In this document: positions 28,183 to 35,977 of the stretch, in pieces | Layout of the letters: each line of letters opens with the position of its first letter | How positions within the stretch are numbered: the first letter of the stretch is position 1 | Assembly: GCA_020051695.1 (NCBI GenBank) | Contig: JAGVQM010000030.1 | Location: forward strand, 1-64,000 | From: Candidatus Zixiibacteriota bacterium | GTDB lineage: Bacteria; Zixibacteria; MSB-5A5; WJJR01; JAJRUJ01 | Length of the DNA: 64,000 nucleotides | Direction: 5' to 3' | Notes under the pieces: generated by a model | Told to the model about the DNA's origin: nothing | Seen by the model: the letters and a program-made list of their open reading frames with translations, nothing else | Databases searched by the model: none | Made by a program: the position numbers and the translations under genes

Positions 28183-28237
28183 ATGTATTCCCGGCGGGCG
28201 CACAGGATGCGCCCGCCGGTGATCGGAGTTGGGGGTG

Positions 28238-29950
28238 TTATGCCAAAGTCACGGTACCGATCGGCGCTGCGATGCATGCACGTCGTACAGCCGCGACCGT
28301 ATCGGCCGAACGCCGCCGCGCCGGAGTGTATCGAATTGTCGCGTCGGCCAGCTGAAAACCTCGGGCCGGGGAATATGTCAAAGAACCGTTCACAGGCACT
28401 ACATGTCCGACCTGATACCGCTGGGCCGAGACGACAGCCGGAAGAATTTCCCGAACGTCATCGCCGTCGGCCAAGGCCAGACGATAGCGCCATTTGCCGT
28501 CAGGTGCGACCTCCCGGCCGACGATCTGCAGCCACAAATGCTTTTGCCGGCGAAGCTCGTAAAACACCGGCGATGAACTTACCGCCGCCCCACCCGGATA
28601 AATGCTGCAACCCGCCGATGACGAAAGGATGTGCGTCGCCCGGGCCAGCTGCCCACGGTCGACAAAACGATACGGTACCGGGCGCACCAACTTGCCATGA
28701 TCGAAAATCCGTTTCAGCAGGTGACGATGATCGATGATCAGATGACTTAGATGATTTTCGTCGGCCAATGAGCCGATGCCGTCGGCAAATAACGTCACCT
28801 CCGTTTTGTCGCGACCCGATCCCGACCGGACGAGCCAGCCGAAACATCCGAAATCGTCGGCCATGGTGCGGGCCAACTCGCTGCGGATATGAGAAATCTT
28901 GGCGCCGAGTTCCTTCTGGTCCGCATCGAAAACCAATACTTCGTCATCGCGTTTGACGGCGACGACGGGTAATCCCTCAATCAGAGGTAGGACTATAAAC
29001 CGCCGTAGGGAATCATCGGCAGCCAAAATATCCGTCGTCGAACCGACCGGCATACCTCCGGCCAGGCCGGTATCAAACAAGCGATTGATGAGACTGTGAA
29101 GATGGGGGTGGTTTCCGGATCGTGGAACTTGTAAGCGGCAGATGTCCGGAGGTTGTCCCAAAAGGCTGTCATTCCCGTCCGCCATGGCGGAGAAATTCAG
29201 TGGTTGCATCACCTTATCAAAAAACAACCCGGCGCCGATTCGCGTCCCCGGTGTCGCCCCGCGATAGACCAGCGATGTTTCCAAGACACGAACGATATCG
29301 CGGTAAATATAATGAACTTGTCGAATTGAACCGTCAGGGTGTTTGACCTCGGTGGCCGGTTGATGTTCGCATTCGCGGATGTCGGCGCCGCAGACCGAAC
29401 ATTCGGGCCGCTTGAATTCAAAGCCGATGGAAACTTCTCGCAATACGCCCGAATCAATGCGCGCGGCCAGGTCCTGGGCACCGGCCGCGTTTTTCGGCCA
29501 GTAAAACCAGACCTTGACCCACGGGCGACCGTCGCGGGAGATCACTTCCGCTTTAAAATTCCGCGCTACCGGCAATTGTCGTTTGTCGTGCGCCACCAGC
29601 ACCGGGGAATCGATGAGCAATTCGCAGAGTCGGGGAAATTCATCGGCGGCAAACCGCCCGCCGTGATCGTTGATTTCGTCGGAGAGGACTTCCATCGCCC
29701 GGATAAACACCGTATCGGCGCCGACTGGTACCGGCGGGGCGATGACGCGATTGATTTCATCGATTAATGAATTAAATGCTGATTGTGTATCTTCGTTCAG
29801 CTTCACGAAAGATGATACATCCGTGGTTGGCGTATGTCCTCGTGCGCCAACATCGGCCGAGTGTGACGGGCGAGGGTGCTCGTCACACGGAGGGCCTGCC
29901 TGCACCCGGCCGATCAGTTCACCGATCAAGGTCAATCCCGTATGTTCCAT
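28238..29950 (-). CDS. prohead-protease-like protein fused to a ligase-like second half
   Basis: 570 residues from an ATG at 29950 (GGGAGA ten bases upstream); ATGs at 29977 and 30037 are in frame. Residues about 65-240 resemble phage prohead proteases: FIRAMEVLSDEINDHGG, then VLVAHDKRQ with candidate catalytic His121, and REVSIGFEFKRPECSVCG with candidate Ser174 and a Cys cluster (C-x2-C...CEH). Residues about 290-570 are a separate domain. It contains VVAVKRDDEVLVFD with Lys333, then HLIIDHRHLLKRIF, a Tyr/Leu/Trp segment (FYELRRQKHLWLQIVG) and a beta C-terminus (GHVVPVNGSL), an order reminiscent of nucleotidyltransferase/OB-fold DNA ligases. The second assignment is an inference. Confidence 0.6.
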   Translation of the reverse strand: MEHTGLTLIGELIGRVQAGPPCDEHPRPSHSADVGARGHTPTTDVSSFVKLNEDTQSAFNSLIDEINRVIAPPVPVGADTVFIRAMEVLSDEINDHGGRFAADEFPRLCELLIDSPVLVAHDKRQLPVARNFKAEVISRDGRPWVKVWFYWPKNAAGAQDLAARIDSGVLREVSIGFEFKRPECSVCGADIRECEHQPATEVKHPDGSIRQVHYIYRDIVRVLETSLVYRGATPGTRIGAGLFFDKVMQPLNFSAMADGNDSLLGQPPDICRLQVPRSGNHPHLHSLINRLFDTGLAGGMPVGSTTDILAADDSLRRFIVLPLIEGLPVVAVKRDDEVLVFDADQKELGAKISHIRSELARTMADDFGCFGWLVRSGSGRDKTEVTLFADGIGSLADENHLSHLIIDHRHLLKRIFDHGKLVRPVPYRFVDRGQLARATHILSSSAGCSIYPGGAAVSSSPVFYELRRQKHLWLQIVGREVAPDGKWRYRLALADGDDVREILPAVVSAQRYQVGHVVPVNGSLTYSPARGFQLADATIRYTPARRRSADTVAAVRRACIAAPIGTVTLA

Positions 29951-30062
29951 TGGCTTATTATCTCCCGCTACGGCCATGCTAATCAAACCCGTCTCACCCG
30001 ACCCGTGGCGGCCGGATTTGCACCACTTTGGTAGCATTCGAACCGATTCACAGTTTTTCTGC

Positions 30063-30090
30063 TTGACACAATTTGGGAAGTAGTTATTAT
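30063..30090 (+). promoter_or_regulatory. sigma-70-type promoter of the sorting-domain protein gene
   Basis: TTGACA (30063-30068), 16-base spacer, TATTAT (30085-30090). Transcription would begin near 30097, about 40 bases before the ATG. Confidence 0.7.
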
Positions 30091-30135
30091 AGTATTAAGG
30101 CAAGTAAATCCACCCCGGCATGTAGGGAGGGCGAA

Positions 30136-31677
30136 ATGAATGCATTCTTCAAGGATTTGCGGAATCTTTCATGCGTTTTGATTATGGTGGGATATACATG
30201 CGGCTTTTCATCAATGGTCTCTGCCGAATTGGAATTCGTCACTCAGCCGATTGGCTACCCGGTGCACTATTTCGAACCGGTGGATATTGAGGGTGATGGC
30301 ATCTGGGAATTGGCGTTGCAGGTGGGAAAAAACGGCGATTCGGTGGGCGTCTACAGCCCGTTGCAGCATCGTTGGATCGACGGCCCACACTATCTGCTAG
30401 TTGAAGGGAATAACTGGGGGTGCGGAGGTTTGGATAATGAAGTTGGGATTACATACTTTTATTTGGTTGATAACTTAATTCGCCAATTCAATCCAACCAA
30501 TACCATTGATTCAATAATTTATTCTAGCGGTTTCGCTCCTCATGCCATGGTAGTCCTGGGATTTAACAGTGCACAGGGTCCCTCGGCTTTTCTCGGACAA
30601 TATCATTACGAGAAAACTGGTGGTCAAAGTTGTGACGAGTATGGGATGGAATGTTTTTACCATTATGAAGGACAGATGGATTACTCATGGTCCCAGTTTT
30701 CTTTGGCAACGGGGCAGTATCAAAACCTTTTCGGTGGTTGGCTTAGCAAGCCAGTTACGCATTTTACCAATAGAGAAGGCTCAACACCGTTTCTGTGCGT
30801 TTACACCTATTCCGAATCATTTACATACTCTACAGGCATGTATTGTCCGAGCATTCACATCTCGAACTCAATAAACCTCCTGGATATTGATATCCAAGAA
30901 TCGATGAACCACAAATTGCCTCAGCCTCCTGATTTCTATAACTGCCCTTTCCCCAGCGAGATGTTCTGCCACCAAATCAGACTCAAATTCGCAACCTTAA
31001 GTTCCGATCTCGCGGATAATGTTGCAGTCTATTGGGCGGTGAGTGGTTATCGCCTATGTTGGGGACAACAATTGTGGCGCATCGGGTCCGGAAATACTTG
31101 GTTCATGGATTTGGACCACGCGATCGCTGGCATGACCTATTTCGATTGGTACGGTGACTCCAGTGGTGTCTTATTCATGCCGACGACCAACCGCAACCTC
31201 TGGGAAATCCGCGACCCGCAAACCGGAGCACTGATTGACTCCATCCTCGGTCTGCCCCCCGCCGATATTCGCACCGCACCGATCATGGAAGCCGACAAAC
31301 TCGATTTATATTATTTCCTCGATTCGACTTTATATATTCTCGAACGCCCCGGTATGTCCACCGACGTTCTGGCCGAGGATGAAGAAACCGGCATCCCGGC
31401 AACTTTCACCCTCCGCCAGAATTACCCCAATCCGTTTAACGCCTCGACGGTTATTGAATTCGAGTTGGCCGATCCCGGTTCGGTGAAGCTCGAAATCTAT
31501 AATATCCTGGGGAAAAAAGTCGCTGTGTTGCTTGATGAATACCGTCCGGCCGGGAGACATCGTGTTTCCTGGGAGGGTACCGGCCCGGACGGTACGGAAC
31601 TCGTTTCGGGTATCTATTTCGCTCGCCTGGCGGTTGCCGGCTCCATGCAAACCCGCAAGATGACCTTGTTGAAGTAA
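30136..31677 (+). CDS. exported protein with C-terminal type-IX-secretion-like sorting domain
   Basis: 513 residues from the ATG at 30136, preceded by GGGAGGG. A signal peptide (CVLIMVGYTCGFSSMVSAE) is followed by a region with a VDIEGDGIWELAL segment typical of FG-GAP/VCBS propellers and many aromatic residues. The last 80 residues form a Por-type sorting domain: NYPNPFNASTVIEF, VKLEIYNILGKKV, GRHRVSWEG, LVSGIYFARL, and a basic KMTLLK end. Such domains direct export through the type IX system and link the organism to the FCB group. It is divergent from the capsid operon. Several cysteines in the middle may form disulfides. Confidence 0.85.
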   Translation: MNAFFKDLRNLSCVLIMVGYTCGFSSMVSAELEFVTQPIGYPVHYFEPVDIEGDGIWELALQVGKNGDSVGVYSPLQHRWIDGPHYLLVEGNNWGCGGLDNEVGITYFYLVDNLIRQFNPTNTIDSIIYSSGFAPHAMVVLGFNSAQGPSAFLGQYHYEKTGGQSCDEYGMECFYHYEGQMDYSWSQFSLATGQYQNLFGGWLSKPVTHFTNREGSTPFLCVYTYSESFTYSTGMYCPSIHISNSINLLDIDIQESMNHKLPQPPDFYNCPFPSEMFCHQIRLKFATLSSDLADNVAVYWAVSGYRLCWGQQLWRIGSGNTWFMDLDHAIAGMTYFDWYGDSSGVLFMPTTNRNLWEIRDPQTGALIDSILGLPPADIRTAPIMEADKLDLYYFLDSTLYILERPGMSTDVLAEDEETGIPATFTLRQNYPNPFNASTVIEFELADPGSVKLEIYNILGKKVAVLLDEYRPAGRHRVSWEGTGPDGTELVSGIYFARLAVAGSMQTRKMTLLK

Positions 31678-31726
31678 CTCTATCTCATTACCGGGGGTGG
31701 GTTCCGGCCCGCCCCCACCGCCTTAC

Positions 31727-31799
31727 GTGGCACGGGCGTCCCGCCCCGTGCAATACGCATGGGCACTTGTCCGCCTTTGGCGGAAGATGCCCATGCCAC
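31727..31799. repeat. double-hairpin intergenic element with GTGGCA/TGCCAC ends
   Basis: It begins GTGGCA and ends TGCCAC and encloses a CACGGG/CCCGTG-type hairpin, then GCATGGGCA/TGCCCATGC with an inner CCGCC/GGCGG. Confidence 0.65.
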
Positions 31800-31804
31800 G
31801 AGTA

Positions 31805-31887
31805 GTAGGGCAGGATCCGAGCGCAGCGAAGTGATCCTGCCGATGGGGACACAAAGAATGGCAGGACCGCTTCGGGTCCTGCCCTAC
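31805..31887. repeat. double-hairpin intergenic element with GTAGGGCAGGA/TCCTGCCCTAC ends
   Basis: Perfect 11-base terminal inverted repeat. Inside, GGCAGGATC/GATCCTGCC and GGCAGGACC/GGTCCTGCC form two hairpins, giving the same architecture as 19671-19728. Confidence 0.75.
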
Positions 31888-31965
31888 GCCCGGTACCTGA
31901 TTATTTCCTAACCCCTTGTCTCCCAACAACCGAATATCACCTCTAGAATTTTCGCATTTTTTTAC

Positions 31966-31994
31966 TTGACAACTGAACATTTGTACAGTATCTA
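31966..31994 (+). promoter_or_regulatory. sigma-70-type promoter of the zinc-ribbon/helicase genes
   Basis: TTGACA (31966-31971), a 17-base spacer, and TATCTA (31989-31994). The zinc-ribbon ATG lies about 30 bases beyond the expected start of transcription. Confidence 0.7.
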
Positions 31995-32029
31995 CCGATT
32001 GAGGATAGTGGCTGGAAAAAGGAGCGAAA

Positions 32030-32269
32030 ATGCCGGACTCGATAAACAAAATAGAAAACCTGCCTCTGGAGACGGTCGTGGTGCCGCTGGTTCCCTTCCA
32101 GACAGCGGCATCCGGCCGTTGCCTGTGCGGCGGCCCGCTGAACCTGGCGGGGGAATTTTTAATCTGTGAACATTGCCACCGTTCCTACTGCCCCGATTGC
32201 GGCGGGCCGGTGGTGCACGGCGGCGGCTGCCAATCATGCGCGGTCTGCGGTTATGGGTATTGCGCGTGA
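32030..32269 (+). CDS. small zinc-ribbon protein
   Basis: 79 residues; AAAAGGAG lies a few bases upstream of the ATG. After a 29-residue N-terminal part, the rest is a dense cysteine array: RCLCGGPL, ICEHCHRSYCPDCGG, GGGCQSCAVCGYGYC. These would form two or three treble-clef/zinc-ribbon knuckles. No enzymatic domain is present, so it is probably a nucleic-acid or protein adaptor. It is followed by the helicase gene after 97 bases, with one short hairpin repeat between them. The shared promoter and orientation suggest they act together. Confidence 0.7.
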   Translation: MPDSINKIENLPLETVVVPLVPFQTAASGRCLCGGPLNLAGEFLICEHCHRSYCPDCGGPVVHGGGCQSCAVCGYGYCA

Positions 32270-32277
32270 TTGGATTT

Positions 32278-32328
32278 GTAGGTCGGGTTCCGGAGTCCCG
32301 CTTTCAAGCGGGATGCAGAAACCCGACA
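32278..32328. repeat. intergenic hairpin element between the zinc-ribbon and helicase genes
   Basis: GTAGGTCGGGTT (from 32278) pairs with AACCCGAC (32320-32327), enclosing TCCCGC/GCGGGA. The GTAGGTC start is shared with the element at 19671. Confidence 0.65.
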
Positions 32329-32366
32329 CAACGGCAGAAACGTGGAATGCATAATTAACGATAACC

Positions 32367-35096
32367 ATGAAACTCGACGCGTTAACCGCATACGGCATCC
32401 TCCCGGCGTTTATCGACTGCTGGCGGAAAACGATCGGCGAACAGTTGCTGGACTGGCAGGCCGATGCGATCAACCATTACGGTTTACTGGATACGCCGGC
32501 TGGGCAGACACCACGCCGTAACCTGCTGGTCGTGGCCCCGACCTCATCGGGCAAGACATTCATCGGCGAACTGGCCGCCGCCGCCGCGTTGTCCGCCCGG
32601 AAAAAAGTTGTCTTCATCGTTCCGCTCAAGGCCATCGCCGGAGAAAAATTCGCGCACTTCGAACACACATTCGGCGCGCTGGGCTTCACGCCGATTATTT
32701 CCACCCGCGATCACCGGCAATTCGACAGCGCGTTTTCCTCAGGCAAATTCGATGTCGCGGTAGTTGTCGCCGAGAAATTCCGTCATGTGTTAATCAACAA
32801 TATCGATGTACTCGAACGGGTCGAGCTGATTGTTGCCGATGAACTGCATTTGTTGTCTGATCCCGACCGGGGGCCGGCATTGTTGTCGGTGTTGGAAAAA
32901 CTCACCCGCTCGGCATTCACCTGTCGTCTGATCGGCCTGTCTACCCGTCTGCCCGCAGCCGATTTTCTCGCACGGTTTCTGGATGCGCGGATTCTGCGGG
33001 TGTGCCGCCGACCGGTGGAATTGCGTCGGGGGGTGTTATGCGACGGCGTCTTCCGTTTTCGCGAGGACAACTCCGGCGAAACCGGCGCCGAACAATTGGG
33101 TGAACCGGGTAATCGTGATGATGATTCGACGCTGGAATTAATCAACCGGCAATTGGCCGCCGGGGAACAAATCCTCGTTTTCGGTAAAGCCAAGGCCGAT
33201 TGTTTTGCCCACGCGGCTGCCCTGGCCCGCACACTACAAATTGAACACGAGCTGAACGAAACCGACCGCTGGGTCCTCGCGGCGGGCGGGCCGGTGTATG
33301 AGGGATTGGCCGAGTGGTATGCCAAAGGTATCGGCGTGCACCATGCCGATTTGTCCCTGGCCCAGCGGCGGTTGACCGAACGATTGTTTCACACGGGAAA
33401 ACTGCGCATCATCTTTTGCACCGGTACGCTGGCGATGGGGGTCAACTTACCCGCATCGATTGTTTATGTCGAGGCCGAACGGTTCGCCGGCGGGCGCTAT
33501 GGCGGCGCACCGTTTTTGACCGCACTTGCACCGCACGAATTCGACAACGCCGCGGGCCGCGCCGGGCGTCTGGGTTTGGCCGTCACCCATGGGCGCGCGA
33601 TTCTCTGCGCCGCCACCCCCATCGAGGCCGAGATCCTCTGGGAAACATATATTGCCGCAACACCGCATGAGGATTGCGCTACCCTGTGCTGGCCGCCTGT
33701 CGAACGACGGATACTGGAAGCTGTCGCCTGTGGGCTGGTCGCCGACTATCCGGCAAGCGTGGAATACTTCCGGGAGGTAGCGCCCGGAGTACCTGATACC
33801 GGGCCTGACCTCGACCGCCACCTTGAGCAATTAATCGCCAAAGATTTGCTGGTAACCGATGATGACCATGGCTTGCACGTAACGCCCGCCGGGTTGATTG
33901 CGGCGGCCTCGGGAGTTTCACCGGCATCGATCAGGCAATTGGGTGATTGGATTAAACACAGTCATAACGCCGACCCGATCGGCTGGACCGCGGCGGTGCT
34001 GGCATTACCGGAGAGCATTGATGTCCGCTGGGGCCGCCGTTATCAGGGGCCGTTTGACCCCGTGGCCGAGGCCTGGCGCGGGCAGTTCAGCGAAAATTTC
34101 GAACCGACGATGGCGCGATTTTTCCCGGAGGCATTCCGGCCCGAGGTGTGCTATCCCCAGCCGCAGTTGCGGCGCCGGGCGATGGCCGCGGCCCTGGCCC
34201 TCGGCGATTGGGCCAAAGGTGAATCTGCCGATATCCTCGCCGCAACGCATCAGGCCCCGCAGGGCCGGTTCGAGCAGGCCGCCGAAACGATTTCCTGGTT
34301 GATCGACACCGCGGCCGCACTGGCCGAGGCCGATTCGCGCCACCGCGATAAAGCGCAACCATTACACAGGACCGCATTCGAAATCCGTCATGGTCTGCCC
34401 TGGTCGTTACGCGACCTGGCCGAGGCCGTCGGCGGCGATCTGCCCCGCGAGGTCGTGCTGCAATTAGCGCGGCTGGGCTGGACCACACCGGCGTCATTGA
34501 CCGGTGTCGGCCCGGAGGATTTTCATAGCATCCTCCCCGAAAAAATCGCCGGAGAAATCATCACCCGTGCCCAGCGCTGGATCGCGCGCCGGGAAAAAAC
34601 CATTGAACATATTCGCAGGTTGGGTTCCGAAGTCCCCGCCGCGGCGGGGATGGAGAAACCCGACCTCCCCCATAAAAAACAAAATGAGAAGGAGTCTACC
34701 ATGCCACAAGCAATCATGCTGGACGGGCGGCGGATTCGGTCACGGTTCGCGGTCGAACTGGGCGGGAATCCCTGCACATTACGCGCCAAAAGTTTCAAGT
34801 ACCTGTTTGCCCTGGCGGCCGCGCGGTATATGCGCGATGACGGCTGGGTCGACAAACGCGATGTCGAGGGCGGCGAAAACCAGATCAAGTATTTCTATCA
34901 ATTGCGGCAGGAATTGAAAGCCGCGCAGGACGGCGCGCATCACCTGATTGAAAACGACGGCGCCGGGCGGTACCGGCTGGCCCTGCCGCCGGAGGTCATT
35001 CGTTTCAATCTGGAGAAAATCGCCGATTTCCCCGACTGGGAAATCCGGCAAACTGCCGAACGGCTGAGTAATCTGCACCCCGAACGCGCGGCGTAA
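32367..35096 (+). CDS. Hel308/Ski2-like superfamily 2 helicase with C-terminal winged-helix extension
   Basis: 909 residues. Helicase motifs in order: Q-like DWQADAI (29-35), Walker A APTSSGKT with Lys63, PLKAIAGEK (Ia), DELH box at 158-161, STR in place of SAT (motif III), GVHHADLSLAQRR and FCTGTLAMGVNLP (IV-V), and AGRAGR (VI, about 395-400). After it come the winged-helix and helical ratchet regions of Hel308-type enzymes and a helix-hairpin-helix-like segment (LGWTTPASLTGVGPEDF). Residues 779-909 are an added domain resembling a transcription-factor winged helix. This extension has its own ribosome-binding site and ATG. Hel308/Ski2 enzymes unwind DNA or RNA 3' to 5' and several act in defence or repair. 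Confidence 0.85.
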   Translation: MKLDALTAYGILPAFIDCWRKTIGEQLLDWQADAINHYGLLDTPAGQTPRRNLLVVAPTSSGKTFIGELAAAAALSARKKVVFIVPLKAIAGEKFAHFEHTFGALGFTPIISTRDHRQFDSAFSSGKFDVAVVVAEKFRHVLINNIDVLERVELIVADELHLLSDPDRGPALLSVLEKLTRSAFTCRLIGLSTRLPAADFLARFLDARILRVCRRPVELRRGVLCDGVFRFREDNSGETGAEQLGEPGNRDDDSTLELINRQLAAGEQILVFGKAKADCFAHAAALARTLQIEHELNETDRWVLAAGGPVYEGLAEWYAKGIGVHHADLSLAQRRLTERLFHTGKLRIIFCTGTLAMGVNLPASIVYVEAERFAGGRYGGAPFLTALAPHEFDNAAGRAGRLGLAVTHGRAILCAATPIEAEILWETYIAATPHEDCATLCWPPVERRILEAVACGLVADYPASVEYFREVAPGVPDTGPDLDRHLEQLIAKDLLVTDDDHGLHVTPAGLIAAASGVSPASIRQLGDWIKHSHNADPIGWTAAVLALPESIDVRWGRRYQGPFDPVAEAWRGQFSENFEPTMARFFPEAFRPEVCYPQPQLRRRAMAAALALGDWAKGESADILAATHQAPQGRFEQAAETISWLIDTAAALAEADSRHRDKAQPLHRTAFEIRHGLPWSLRDLAEAVGGDLPREVVLQLARLGWTTPASLTGVGPEDFHSILPEKIAGEIITRAQRWIARREKTIEHIRRLGSEVPAAAGMEKPDLPHKKQNEKESTMPQAIMLDGRRIRSRFAVELGGNPCTLRAKSFKYLFALAAARYMRDDGWVDKRDVEGGENQIKYFYQLRQELKAAQDGAHHLIENDGAGRYRLALPPEVIRFNLEKIADFPDWEIRQTAERLSNLHPERAA
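34687..34694 (+). promoter_or_regulatory. internal ribosome-binding site inside the helicase gene
   Basis: AGAAGGAG at 34687-34694 is followed by six bases and an in-frame ATG at 34701. It is stronger than the site of the full-length gene. Confidence 0.65.
34701..35096 (+). CDS. possible separately translated C-terminal winged-helix protein of the helicase gene
   Basis: 131 residues in the same frame as the helicase (helicase residues 779-909), starting at an ATG with a strong Shine-Dalgarno six bases upstream. The preceding linker (LPHKKQNEKEST) is charged and non-conserved in appearance, as expected between independent units. The domain (NPCTLRAKSFKYLFALAAAR, GWVDKRDVEGGENQIKYFY, LIENDGAGRYRLALP) resembles a winged-helix DNA-binding fold of the OmpR/SARP kind. 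It may be made both as part of the helicase and alone. Alternatively it is the trace of a gene fusion. Confidence 0.45.
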   Translation: MPQAIMLDGRRIRSRFAVELGGNPCTLRAKSFKYLFALAAARYMRDDGWVDKRDVEGGENQIKYFYQLRQELKAAQDGAHHLIENDGAGRYRLALPPEVIRFNLEKIADFPDWEIRQTAERLSNLHPERAA

Positions 35097-35191
35097 GATT
35101 CAGATGTGGGCGGGTCGCCGACCCGCCCTGCGGGAGGGATGCAGACCGAATTCCCACGCCGTCAATAATTTTCCCCGCGCTCCCCCGCGCA

Positions 35192-35211
35192 GTCAGGAAT
35201 CCGTTCCTGAC
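35192..35211. repeat. REP palindrome 5' of the RAYT gene
   Basis: GTCAGGAA-TCCG-TTCCTGAC: a perfect eight-base-pair hairpin with a four-base loop, 13 bases before the transposase ATG. Confidence 0.85.
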
Positions 35212-35223
35212 GGAATAGACGAA

Positions 35224-35811
35224 ATGAGAAGTCATAACCGTAAAGACTTTGAGGCCCACGGGGACGTGTGCTTCATAACCTCCACAGTGGTCGGTTTCAT
35301 CAATGTATTTGACCACATGGCAGCCTGCGAGGTTTTTGTCGAATGCCTGTGCTTCTGTCAGGCGCGCGGCGATTTCGTATTGTTGGCATGGGTACTTATG
35401 CCAAATCACTTCCATTTGGTTATAAAGCGCGCGGAGAACAAGAACATCTCCGAAGTGATCGGTGGCCTCAAGCGTTACACGGCCAGACAGATCGGGCAAC
35501 TGCGCGCAGGCCGCGAAATGGAGCGGACACTCGACTGCCTCAGGCACGCCGCGTCGCGTGAATCGGGGAAAGGGACAGCTATATGGAAACCACGGTTTGA
35601 CAGTTTTGTCATTACGTCTGAATGTGCTTTGCGACAAAAAATCGAGTACTGCCACACGAACCCGGTCCGTAAGCATCTGGTGCAGGAGACATGGCAGTGG
35701 CATAATTCGAGTGCCTCCGCGTATGCGGGTATTGACGGCATTGATGTGGCGGTTGATACGGATTGGCGTTGCCTCGGTTACGACCGAATGCCGTCAGGAA
35801 AGGATTCCTGA
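35224..35811 (+). CDS. rayT: REP-associated tyrosine transposase (RAYT, Y1_Tnp family)
   Basis: 195 residues from the ATG at 35224; the frame stays open 40 codons upstream, but that stretch lies in repeat DNA. The HUH metal motif is His62-Phe-His64 in LMPNHFHLVI. The helix GGLKRYTARQIG and the late KIEYCHTNPVRKHLV are typical of RAYTs, which are single-copy, IS200/IS605-related enzymes acting on REP sequences. The gene is bracketed by matching palindromes at 35192-35211 and 35791-35814, the second overlapping its stop codon. It follows the helicase gene in the same direction. Confidence 0.92.
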   Translation: MRSHNRKDFEAHGDVCFITSTVVGFINVFDHMAACEVFVECLCFCQARGDFVLLAWVLMPNHFHLVIKRAENKNISEVIGGLKRYTARQIGQLRAGREMERTLDCLRHAASRESGKGTAIWKPRFDSFVITSECALRQKIEYCHTNPVRKHLVQETWQWHNSSASAYAGIDGIDVAVDTDWRCLGYDRMPSGKDS

Positions 35812-35814
35812 CGG
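35791..35814. repeat. REP palindrome 3' of the RAYT gene
   Basis: CCGTCAGGAA-AGGA-TTCCTGACGG: a ten-base-pair stem with a four-base loop whose stem core matches the copy at 35192. It includes the transposase stop codon. Confidence 0.85.
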
Positions 35815-35977
35815 CGCGGGGCGGCCGTTCCTACGAGATATTTCCTATTGCCAAGAAACGATCGCATCTTTATCTTACAATGCAGATAGGAAAAGATTTC
35901 GGGTGGTAAAGATGATCTTATGCAAATTAATCTGCCCATTGTTGGGCTCCAAGTAAATCAGATTGGTTTGATCTAAT

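Larger units (their letters stand above)
31678..32029. other. 352-base intergenic region with hairpin elements and a promoter
   Basis: No gene is seen. GGGGGTGGG/CCCGCCCCC (31693-31716) may terminate the upstream gene although no T-run follows. Two double-hairpin elements follow (31727-31799 and 31805-31887). The promoter of the zinc-ribbon gene is at 31966-31994. Confidence 0.6.

Noticed and set aside
30073-30135. An earlier start (30073) for the sorting-domain protein.
   Set aside because: It lies inside the promoter, and the ATG at 30136 has a strong ribosome-binding site directly before a signal peptide.
32278-35220. A CRISPR array among the hairpin repeats.
   Set aside because: The repeats are inverted, of different lengths and irregularly spaced, with no unique spacers of constant size and no cas genes.
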